From the NCBI GenBank assembly GCA_046328115.1, contig JAXLXE010000003.1:558001-622000 (forward strand): a stretch of DNA of 64,000 nucleotides, written 5' to 3'. Origin of the DNA: JAXLXE01 sp046328115. GTDB taxonomy: Bacteria > Chloroflexota > UBA6077 > JACCZL01. The notes beneath the pieces are model-generated. The model did not search any database. It saw nothing but the letters and a program-made list of their open reading frames with translations, and was not told the DNA's origin. A program made the position numbers and the translations under genes. Below are positions 42,111-49,344 of this stretch, piece after piece (positions within the stretch are counted from its first letter, which is position 1; each line of letters starts with the position of its first letter).

Positions 42111-43141
42111 GAACGATCGCGTTCTTCAACAACAAGGGCGGTGTCGAGAAAACCACGCTGGTCTACCACCTGGCATCCATGATCGCTGAGCAAGGTGAGA
42201 CAGTCCTGGCCGTCGACCTCGATCCACAGGCCAACCTCACCAGCATGTTCCTTTCCGAGGATCAGCTCGAGGCGATATGGGACAACGGCCAGCACCAGAC
42301 CGTCCACACGGCGCTCCGGCCCATCATACGGGGAACCGGCGACGTTCTTAGCCCCGAGCCAGTCGCCGTGAACGATCGCCTATCACTGATCGTGGGGGAT
42401 CTCGCGCTATCGACATTTGGGGACAGGCTGTCCGACGCGTGGCCACGATGTCATAACGGCGATGAGGCCGCGTACCGGACGATGTCGGTGTTCCATCGGA
42501 TGATCCAACAGGCCGCCGCCTCGCTCGGCGCCGATTGGATCGTCGTGGACGTGGGGCCAAATCTGGGCGCCATCAATCGGGCCGCGCTCCTGTCTACGGA
42601 TCAGATCGTGATTCCCCTCGGCCCAGATCTATTCTCACTGCAGGGCCTGAGAAATCTCGGCCCTTCGTTGCGACGGTGGCGTCAGACGTGGGGTGAACTG
42701 TATCGAAAGAACCCCGACCCTGGGCTCGACCTGCCAACCGGCCGCATCGCACCCCTGGGTTACGTCGTCATGCAGCACGGTATTCGCGACAACCGTCCGC
42801 CGAAAGCCTACTCCAAGTGGATCGAGCGGTTCCCGGGCGAATACCGCGTCTCCGTGCTCGAATCCCCCCCGGACGATTCGGTGACGTCCGCCACGGACCC
42901 GTACTGTCTGGCAACACTGGGGCACTACCGCAGCCTGCTGCCGATGGCCACGGAGGCGCGGAAGCCGGTGTTCGCGCTCAAGCCAGCCGATGGCGCGATT
43001 GGGGCACATGGTCTGGCAGTGCGGACTTCGTTCGACGAGTTCGCCGCCCTGATGACACGAATCGCCAACGCAAGCGACGACGATGCTCGGGCCGCCGCCC
43101 GGCCCGAGCATCGCGAAGCTCAAAGAGCGCTCACCCCTTAG
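42107..43141 (+). CDS. ParA/Soj-like ATPase with a substituted P-loop
   Basis: The 344-residue product starts at GTG 42107, overlapping the upstream stop. The deviant Walker A of ParA proteins should read KGGVGKTT; here it is KGGVEKTT, with Glu14 from a single G-to-A change (GAG for GGG at 42146). Other motifs remain: DLDPQANLTSMFL (switch I/A'), ADWIVVDVGPNLGAINRAAL (Walker B region) and DQIVIPLGPD. The substitution should disturb phosphate binding, so it may no longer bind or hydrolyse ATP. The last 20 residues overlap a 13-bp hairpin and the stop of the convergent LLM gene. With the frameshifted neighbour it forms a decaying two-gene cassette. Confidence 0.8.
   Translation: MRTIAFFNNKGGVEKTTLVYHLASMIAEQGETVLAVDLDPQANLTSMFLSEDQLEAIWDNGQHQTVHTALRPIIRGTGDVLSPEPVAVNDRLSLIVGDLALSTFGDRLSDAWPRCHNGDEAAYRTMSVFHRMIQQAAASLGADWIVVDVGPNLGAINRAALLSTDQIVIPLGPDLFSLQGLRNLGPSLRRWRQTWGELYRKNPDPGLDLPTGRIAPLGYVVMQHGIRDNRPPKAYSKWIERFPGEYRVSVLESPPDDSVTSATDPYCLATLGHYRSLLPMATEARKPVFALKPADGAIGAHGLAVRTSFDEFAALMTRIANASDDDARAAARPEHREAQRALTP
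43081..43113. terminator. 13-bp hairpin in the 3' end of the ParA-like gene
   Basis: CGATGCTCGGGCC pairs perfectly with GGCCCGAGCATCG across a 7-base loop. It lies 18 bases past the convergent LLM stop (43131) and inside the ParA reading frame, so it could terminate both transcripts. Confidence 0.6.
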
Positions 43142-44081
43142 CCTCCAGCGCGCGGAGCTTCTCGATGACGCGCGCGAACCGCTCCAGGCCGTCGGTAGTG
43201 TAGGGCTCAAGGCTGACGGTCATATGGCTGGCGCCAGCGAGGTGGAACTCGTGGAGGCGCTGGGCAATGTCGTCGTAGGAGCCCGTTAGCCGACGCGGCG
43301 TGCCGGGGGGTACGGGAAGATCGTAGCCTTCGAGCCGGATGTAGCTGCCGGAGGTCCAGCGCATCGTGGCTGGATCACGCCCGGCGGCCACGCACGCGGC
43401 GCGGGCGTTGCCAAATGGCTCGTCGAGCTGATCGGTCTCCACGTGCCACACGCTGTTGTAAGCCTGCGCGTATTTGGCCACCAGCCCGAGCATGCGCGGT
43501 CCCTTGGCCCCGATCCAGATGGGCAACCCGGTGGGTCTCGGACCCCGGGGCAACAACTCGCAGTCCCGGGCCTGGTAATACGTTCCCTGGAAGTCCACGT
43601 GACCCGTCTGCAGCAGCGCCGTGATGATCTGGAGCGCCTCGTCGAACCGGCTCGCCAGATGGTCAAACGGGTAGCCGTACGCCAGATACTCCGGCTCGTT
43701 CCAGCCGGCTCCCAGACCAAGGATGAACCGCCCGCCGCTGATATCGTCGATCGTGTCAGCCATCTTGGCGAGCAGCGTGGGGTTGCGGAAGCTGGTACAC
43801 GCCACGAAAGGCCCCATCGTGACGCGCGTGGTGGCCTCGGCGATGGCGCTGAGGAGCGTGAACGCCTCCCAGACGCCGCGCGACTCGCCCTCCTCCAGGA
43901 TGATCCGGTGCGACTTCCGGTAGATCAGGTGGTCATCCACCCAGAGCGTGTTGAAGCCCACGTCCTCGGCCAGCTTCACCATCTGGCGATTCTCGGACCA
44001 GTGCACCACCCGACCGGCCGGCAGCGCCATGCCACCGAATCGGATCATAAGACCAAGCTGCAGCGGTTCCTTGACCGGCAT
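43131..44081 (-). CDS. LLM-class flavin/F420-dependent oxidoreductase
   Basis: The 316-residue product starts at ATG 44081 (MPVKEPLQLGLMI), with AGGTGG upstream. Upstream in-frame sequence to 45329 is the antisense of the flippase gene and is not part of it. The TIM barrel shows FNTLWVDDHLIYRK, TRVTMGPFVACTSFRNPTLL, ISGGRFILGLGAGW and GPRPTGLPIWIGAKGPRML. These are characteristic of the luciferase-like family. Its substrate is unknown. It converges on the ParA-like gene and overlaps its end by 11 bp. Confidence 0.88.
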   Translation of the reverse strand: MPVKEPLQLGLMIRFGGMALPAGRVVHWSENRQMVKLAEDVGFNTLWVDDHLIYRKSHRIILEEGESRGVWEAFTLLSAIAEATTRVTMGPFVACTSFRNPTLLAKMADTIDDISGGRFILGLGAGWNEPEYLAYGYPFDHLASRFDEALQIITALLQTGHVDFQGTYYQARDCELLPRGPRPTGLPIWIGAKGPRMLGLVAKYAQAYNSVWHVETDQLDEPFGNARAACVAAGRDPATMRWTSGSYIRLEGYDLPVPPGTPRRLTGSYDDIAQRLHEFHLAGASHMTVSLEPYTTDGLERFARVIEKLRALEAKG

Positions 44082-44163
44082 GCCCGTACCACCTCTCTTT
44101 CGCGTCGGCGCGCGCTCTAGCGCCCTGGATGGGGCCATTCGTATCGCGCCGCGACAGGGTATT

Positions 44164-44186
44164 CGTTGCAGGCCGATTCCGCAACG
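44164..44186. promoter_or_regulatory. CGTTGC-N11-GCAACG inverted repeat upstream of LLM gene
   Basis: CGTTGC (44164-44169) and GCAACG (44181-44186) flank 11 bases. The arms match those of sites 1 and 2 but lie closer together, so this may be a weak third site or chance. Confidence 0.3.
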
Positions 44187-44200
44187 CCTCCCGGAGGCTT

Positions 44201-45703
44201 CTAGGCGGCCGCGCGTCTGATCCTGATGCCGTTCACCATCTGGAAGGCGCGGCGGACGACGCTCATCTGGCCCGCGTCGGGGATGCCCAGCACGCGGAGT
44301 CCCACCGCGTACGTCACCAGCCCCAGGCACATGAGCCAGGGGTCCACGCGTCCCAGGGTGAGAGCCGTGGCAAGGCCGAGCCCCGCGGCAGCCACCACCC
44401 GGGCGAGGCCGGCCGGGACGCCCGTGGGTCCGAGGCGACGGCGGATGAAGCGGTGGAACACGACGCTGCCGAGGCCCGAGGAGAACACCGCCGCGGCCGC
44501 CGCGCCGACGACGCCGAACAGGTAGATGAACAGCGCTCCGATGGCGATACTGGCCGCGGCGCACGCAAGGCGCAGCAGGGTGAACCGTCGCTGGTCGGGC
44601 GTGGAGGCGGCCACGGTCTCGATGGGGCTGCCGACGAAGAGCAGAACGATGAGCGGGCCCAGATACGGGAACAACGCGGCCGTGGCCCCGTACTCTGGCC
44701 CAACGAGCAGGAGCACCGCCGGCCCACCGAGGATCGCGACGCCCGCTGCCACCGGCACACTGGTCACAGCGAGCAGGATGGTCTGTCGCTCGAACATGGT
44801 GCGCAGCCGCCCGTCTGACCGCTCCACGAGGGCGGAGGAGACGGGGAAGAGCGCGCGGCCGACCGAGCTTGGGATGTACGCGATCACCTCCACCAGCTTG
44901 TACGCCGAGCGGTAGATGCCGGCCGCTCCGAAGCCGGCTATGAGCGAAACAAGCACCATGTCGGCCCGCGCGTGGACGCCCGCCAGCAACGCCCGACTCA
45001 CGAACGGCGCCGCCGTCCGCAGGACGCCCCATACGTCCCGTACCGGCGGAAGCGTGGACGGAAGCTCCCCCGCGATGCGTCTGGTCAGCACCACCGATGC
45101 CAGGAGGGTCAGCACGTTGGAGGCACCGAACGCCACCAGGATGCCGAGGATGCCCCAGTCCAGCGCGACCAGGGTGATGCCGAAGGAGGCATTGGTGACG
45201 CTGGAGAGGACGAAGAGCGCCGAGTACGCATCGAACCGGTGGCGGGCCTGCAGTACGCCAGAGAGGACCCCGGCGGGTCCCTTCGGCAGCAACGTGAGGC
45301 CGCCTAACGCGGCGAACTCCACCACCCACCGGTCATAGCCGAGGGCGAACATCACCAGCGGAACGCCTGCCATCGAAGCGAGCGTCAGCGCGAGGCCCGC
45401 GCACATCCCGCTGGCCGTCCAGTGCTGGGTGCGCTCCGGTGCGCGGGCGATCTCGCGGGTCACGGCTACGGCCAGGCCATCCTTGCAGAGCGAGTCGAAG
45501 AGCCACATGACGGCCCAGATGGCGGAGTAGACGCCGAGCGTCTCCGGACCCAGCCAGCGAGCCACGAGAATGAGGTAGACCCCGCTCGCGCCCTGCATGA
45601 GCACGTGGGTGCCCAGCACCCAGGCGGCATTACCCAGCACGCCACCGTCCGACTCCGAATCGTTAGGAGTCGGCTGTTGCCTCGGCTGTTCGTCCGTATC
45701 CAT
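44201..45703 (-). CDS. Polysaccharide flippase (MOP superfamily)
   Basis: The 500-residue protein starts at ATG 45703 (MDTDEQPRQQ), one codon into a longer GTG form. After a 24-residue polar tail it has 12-14 membrane segments. The first reads NAAWVLGTHVLMQGASGVYL, and repeated positions carry LVARWLGPETLGVYSAIW and LLPKGPAGVLSGVLQARHRF, as in Wzx/RfbX-type PST flippases. It ends in a basic tail (NGIRIRRAAA). It should flip lipid-linked sugars across the cytoplasmic membrane. No glycosyltransferases lie nearby, so its pathway is unclear. Confidence 0.85.
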   Translation of the reverse strand: MDTDEQPRQQPTPNDSESDGGVLGNAAWVLGTHVLMQGASGVYLILVARWLGPETLGVYSAIWAVMWLFDSLCKDGLAVAVTREIARAPERTQHWTASGMCAGLALTLASMAGVPLVMFALGYDRWVVEFAALGGLTLLPKGPAGVLSGVLQARHRFDAYSALFVLSSVTNASFGITLVALDWGILGILVAFGASNVLTLLASVVLTRRIAGELPSTLPPVRDVWGVLRTAAPFVSRALLAGVHARADMVLVSLIAGFGAAGIYRSAYKLVEVIAYIPSSVGRALFPVSSALVERSDGRLRTMFERQTILLAVTSVPVAAGVAILGGPAVLLLVGPEYGATAALFPYLGPLIVLLFVGSPIETVAASTPDQRRFTLLRLACAAASIAIGALFIYLFGVVGAAAAAVFSSGLGSVVFHRFIRRRLGPTGVPAGLARVVAAAGLGLATALTLGRVDPWLMCLGLVTYAVGLRVLGIPDAGQMSVVRRAFQMVNGIRIRRAAA

Positions 45704-45961
45704 CACCTGATTGGCGGCGCCGTCCCGGTGACCCTCTCTGAATGGCCACCGTTAGGATAGCCCCCAGCACTCGCCGTGCAGCGTGACAGCGCCCGCCCGA
45801 AGCCAGGAATGGCGGATTTCTTCAGAGTAGGCGGGCAGATCAGCACGAGATGCGCTTCTCCCGGACCCCGCGTCACCCCGCCGCGACGCCAGACTGCCGC
45901 GAGAGGCAGCCATCGGTCTATACGAGCTACGCTACAGGCCAACACCCGCCAGGGGGATCTC

Positions 45962-47677
45962 ATGACCACGTCCAACGGCGCCGCGAGAAGCGCGGCACGC
46001 CCGGCCACGTTCAAACAGGAAGTGGTGGCCTCGCGCGCCATCGTTGCCACGAACCACCCCCTGGCCTCAACCGCGGGGATCGAGGCGCTGACGATGGGCG
46101 GCAACGCGGTTGATGCCGCCGTGGCCTCGCTGTTCGCGCTGTCGGTGGTGGAGCCCATGATGGTCTCCCCGTTCGGCGCCGGATTTTTCACGATTCGCGA
46201 CGGGCGCTCTGGCGACGTGGTGTTCGTGGACGACTACGCCACGGTGCCGGGATCTGCCCGCGCAGACATGTATCGGCCGATCCCCGGCAGCATGGAATAC
46301 GAGACCGCGGATCTGGAGAACGACGTGGGCTACCGGGCGGTGGCCACCCCAGGCGCGCTCCGAAGCTGGGCCCACGTGGTGGCGCGCTACGGGCGCCTTT
46401 CTCTGGCGGACGTGCTGGGCCCAGCCATCCGGTACGCGGAGCGCGGCTTCACCGTAGGTGGCTACCTGGCCTTCTGCATCCAGCAGTCAGAGGCCGCGCT
46501 GCGCCGGTTCCCGGCCTCCGCGGAGGTGTTTCTGCCCGGCGGACGGGTGCCTGCCGTGGGATCTCGGATCGTCCGGAAGGACTTCGGCCGCACGCTCCGG
46601 CAGATCGCCGAAGATGGGCCGGAGGCCATGTACACGGGCAGCCTGGCAAAGGCCATCGTGGCAGACATGGAGCGGAACGGGGGCTTGATCTCGCTGGAGG
46701 ATCTGGCCGAGTACCGTGTGGTCGAGCGCAGTCCGGTGCGTGGGACCTATCGGGGACACGAGATCGTGGCGCCCGCGCCGCCATCCTCTGGCGGAACCCA
46801 CATCGTGCAGATGCTGGGCATCCTGGAGGGATTCCCCATCGGCCGGGGCGACCTGGCGTACGGCACACCGGGCTACATCCACCTGCTGGCGGAGGCATAC
46901 AAGATCGCGTTTGCCGATCGGCGGCGGTACATGGCGGACCCGGACCGGGTACACGTGCCGGTGGACTTCCTGACCTCGCCGGGGTACCTGGCAAGGCGGC
47001 GGAGCGAGATCGATCCATCACACGCCCGGAACCACGCGGCTGGTGAGGCGCCGGCGCTGGCGAGCTTCCTGGGCAGCGAACACCACAGCACGACCCACCT
47101 CACCGTGATGGACGACGAGGGCACCATCGTCGCGGCGACCCAGACGCTGAACTCGCTCTTCGGATCCAAGGTCACCACGCCCGGCACGGGGATGCTGCTG
47201 AACAACCATATGGTCCTGATGGACCCGGTGCCGGGCCGCGCGAACTCGATTGAGCCCGGCAAGCGGGTGCTCAGCAGCATGTCGCCCAGCATCGTGCTGA
47301 AGAACGGCCAGCCGTTCATGGCGCTCGGTACACCTGGTGCCAAGCGGATTTTCGGCGCCGTGGCGCAGGGCATGTTGAACGTGATCGATCACGGCATGAC
47401 GCTGCAGGAGGCGTTTGAGGCGCCGCGGGTGTGGACCCAGGGTGCGGACCTGGAGATAGAGGACACGTTCCCGAACGCGGCTGAGCTGAAGCAGGCGCTG
47501 GAGCGGATGGGCCACCGGGTGGTGCTGAGCGAGAAGATCGCCGGCGGGATGAACGGCGTCCTGCTGGACGAGCGCGGGATGCTGCACGGCGCCGCGTGCT
47601 GGCGCGCGGATGGTGTGCCGATCGGGATCAGCGGTGGCCCGGCCAGGCTGGTGGCCAGCGCGGGGGTGCCGATCTAG
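45962..47677 (+). CDS. Gamma-glutamyltransferase family protein (cytoplasmic type)
   Basis: The 571-residue product starts at ATG 45962 with a CAGGGGGAT ribosome site; the upstream in-frame extension (from 45776) has no such site. It belongs to the Ntn-hydrolase family. The N-terminal subunit contains GGNAVDAAVASLFALSVVEP. The autocatalytic Thr is the first T of TTHLTVMDDEG, around residue 377, where processing would make large and small subunits. GSKVTTPGTGMLLNNHM and GKRVLSSMSPSIV follow. No signal peptide is present, unlike periplasmic GGT, so it may act on cytosolic gamma-glutamyl compounds or be a cephalosporin-acylase-like relative. Confidence 0.9.
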   Translation: MTTSNGAARSAARPATFKQEVVASRAIVATNHPLASTAGIEALTMGGNAVDAAVASLFALSVVEPMMVSPFGAGFFTIRDGRSGDVVFVDDYATVPGSARADMYRPIPGSMEYETADLENDVGYRAVATPGALRSWAHVVARYGRLSLADVLGPAIRYAERGFTVGGYLAFCIQQSEAALRRFPASAEVFLPGGRVPAVGSRIVRKDFGRTLRQIAEDGPEAMYTGSLAKAIVADMERNGGLISLEDLAEYRVVERSPVRGTYRGHEIVAPAPPSSGGTHIVQMLGILEGFPIGRGDLAYGTPGYIHLLAEAYKIAFADRRRYMADPDRVHVPVDFLTSPGYLARRRSEIDPSHARNHAAGEAPALASFLGSEHHSTTHLTVMDDEGTIVAATQTLNSLFGSKVTTPGTGMLLNNHMVLMDPVPGRANSIEPGKRVLSSMSPSIVLKNGQPFMALGTPGAKRIFGAVAQGMLNVIDHGMTLQEAFEAPRVWTQGADLEIEDTFPNAAELKQALERMGHRVVLSEKIAGGMNGVLLDERGMLHGAACWRADGVPIGISGGPARLVASAGVPI

Positions 47678-47698
47678 CCCGTCCGCCGCGACCCATTT

Positions 47699-48517
47699 CT
47701 ACGTTTCTCTGATAGAGCGCAGATAGCGTTCGGCCGAGCGCTCCACCGCGTCCGCTCCATCCACGCCAACTACCCGCCCGTTCCAGCCCCCGTAGACGCG
47801 CTCGAACCCAAACGGCCGCACACTGTCCACGATCCGCCGGATGGCGCGCGGCCCAAGCGGGATCAGGTTTGGATACGAGTACATGAAGCTGACGTAGCGT
47901 CGATCCATCACCACGGTCACGCTGTCCCCTGAGAGCAGGGCGCCTTGACCGTTGCAGCCGGCGGCCCAGTGGAGCACCTGTGACCCCTCGAAGTGGCCGC
48001 CCGTGTTGATCAGCGAGATGCCCGGCAGAATCTCGCGGACTTCTCCTTCCCAGAGGAAGACGGAGGGAGACGGATACTGCACCCACTCCGCGTCAGCCCG
48101 GTGGATGTAGACCGGGCAACCACCGAACGCCTCGCTCCACGCCACATTGCTGGCGTAGAAGTGGGGGTGGGAGATCGCGATGGCCGAGATCCCGCCGAGT
48201 TGCCGCACGGCGGCAATCGTCGCGTCATCCAGTAGCGTCAGGCAGTCCCACAGCACGTTGCCGTTTGGCGTCTGCACCAGCAACGCCCGCTGCCCAATCG
48301 CCACGGCCGGCCGTGTGTCGATCGCGGTTAGCCCCGGCTCCTCCTCGTACAGATGGTTCTTGCGGTCTTCGGCGCGCAGCTCAGACAGCGTCGTCCACCG
48401 CTGGCCAGCCCAGCCCACGTACTGGCGCTCATCCTCGCAGATCGGACACCGATCCGGCGGTCGCTCGCTCGGCGCGAACTGAACCCCGCACGTCCGACAG
48501 ATAAACGCTTCCATCAT
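47699..48517 (-). CDS. MBL-fold metallo-hydrolase with N-terminal zinc ribbon
   Basis: The 272-residue product starts with a rubredoxin-like knuckle: CRTCGVQFAPSERPPDRC and ICEDER, giving C-x2-C and C-x2-C. The metallo-beta-lactamase part follows, with AIAISHPHFYASNVAWSEAF as its H-x-H region (the usual H-x-H-x-D-H is partly altered) and GHFEGSQVLHW and LLSGDSVTVV carrying further ligands. It may be a zinc-dependent hydrolase of unknown substrate. It converges on the GGT gene (22-base gap). Two start Met codons (48517, 48514) are equally good. Confidence 0.8.
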   Translation of the reverse strand: MMEAFICRTCGVQFAPSERPPDRCPICEDERQYVGWAGQRWTTLSELRAEDRKNHLYEEEPGLTAIDTRPAVAIGQRALLVQTPNGNVLWDCLTLLDDATIAAVRQLGGISAIAISHPHFYASNVAWSEAFGGCPVYIHRADAEWVQYPSPSVFLWEGEVREILPGISLINTGGHFEGSQVLHWAAGCNGQGALLSGDSVTVVMDRRYVSFMYSYPNLIPLGPRAIRRIVDSVRPFGFERVYGGWNGRVVGVDGADAVERSAERYLRSIRET

Positions 48518-48665
48518 GCTTTCCTACAAACCGGGCCAGGAGTGGGTCCAGGTTCAAGCGAACCCGATCCTCACGCGCACCGCCGTCTGCTTGCTTCAAG
48601 GCCGTCGTGGACACATGGTACGGCGGACCTGGACCTGAGCGGCGCGAATGCCGCTCCGATGCACG

Positions 48666-49295
48666 CTAGCGGCGGGGCACGTCCATGCTGCGAAACACTT
48701 CGTCAGGTAGCAGCGAGAATCCCGGTAGGACGTCATCGAACGGTGCAGCCTGCTCACCCTCATAGCTCGACCAGGTCACTCCGTCCACGCTCAACAACAT
48801 CCGGCGCGCGCCAGGGTCCACCACCACGCCGATCTGGGTGCCGCGCTCGATGTGGCGTGCCGCGCGTCGCTGCATATCCGCAACACTCTGTCCAGGCGAG
48901 ACGATCTCCACCGCGATGTCGGGCGCAATCGTGAAGCGGTCCGCCACTTCGCCACCCGGTTTGCTGGGAATCCGAGCCATCAGGTAGATCGAGACATCTG
49001 GGATCAGCGACGACGGGTTTGCGTCGTCGTACGTGGCGCGGAGCTCGGTGAATGCCATCCCCAGCCCGGTTCGCCGCAGGTAGGCATCGAACTGAGACCC
49101 GACCACCAACTGGAGTCGGCCGTGCGGACCGGATGGTGACATCTTCTCGGCGATCTGCCCCCCAATGTACTCGAGCGCCGGCTCACGCTCCGGCCAGGCC
49201 AGGAATTCGCGCAGGGTCAACGGCCCGGCATCGCGACGCCGGCGAGACGGTCGCTGAGCGTTCGGCGTGGCCACCCGCCGTCCGGACGAAACCAT
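48666..49295 (-). CDS. Uma2-family (DUF820) putative endonuclease, second copy
   Basis: The 209-residue product starts at ATG 49295, six bases after GGAGGT; a -10 TACAAT lies at 49313-49318 on the same strand. The core reads LEYIGGQIAEKMSPSGPHG, LIPDVSIYLMAR and IAVEIVSPGQSVADMQRRA, the Uma2 nuclease-like fold with a PD-(D/E)xK arrangement. A basic N-terminal tail (RRRRDAG) is unusual. It is free-standing, diverged from the 39067 protein, and of unknown function. Confidence 0.83.
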   Translation of the reverse strand: MVSSGRRVATPNAQRPSRRRRDAGPLTLREFLAWPEREPALEYIGGQIAEKMSPSGPHGRLQLVVGSQFDAYLRRTGLGMAFTELRATYDDANPSSLIPDVSIYLMARIPSKPGGEVADRFTIAPDIAVEIVSPGQSVADMQRRAARHIERGTQIGVVVDPGARRMLLSVDGVTWSSYEGEQAAPFDDVLPGFSLLPDEVFRSMDVPRR

Positions 49296-49344
49296 CGCGC
49301 ACCTCCACGAGCATTGTAGCTCGCCCCCCAGGAGCCCGAGCTCT

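Noticed and set aside
44082..45329. N-terminal extension of the LLM gene giving 732 codons
   Set aside because: The added part is the antisense of the flippase gene; an ATG with ribosome site at 44081 starts the LLM domain exactly.
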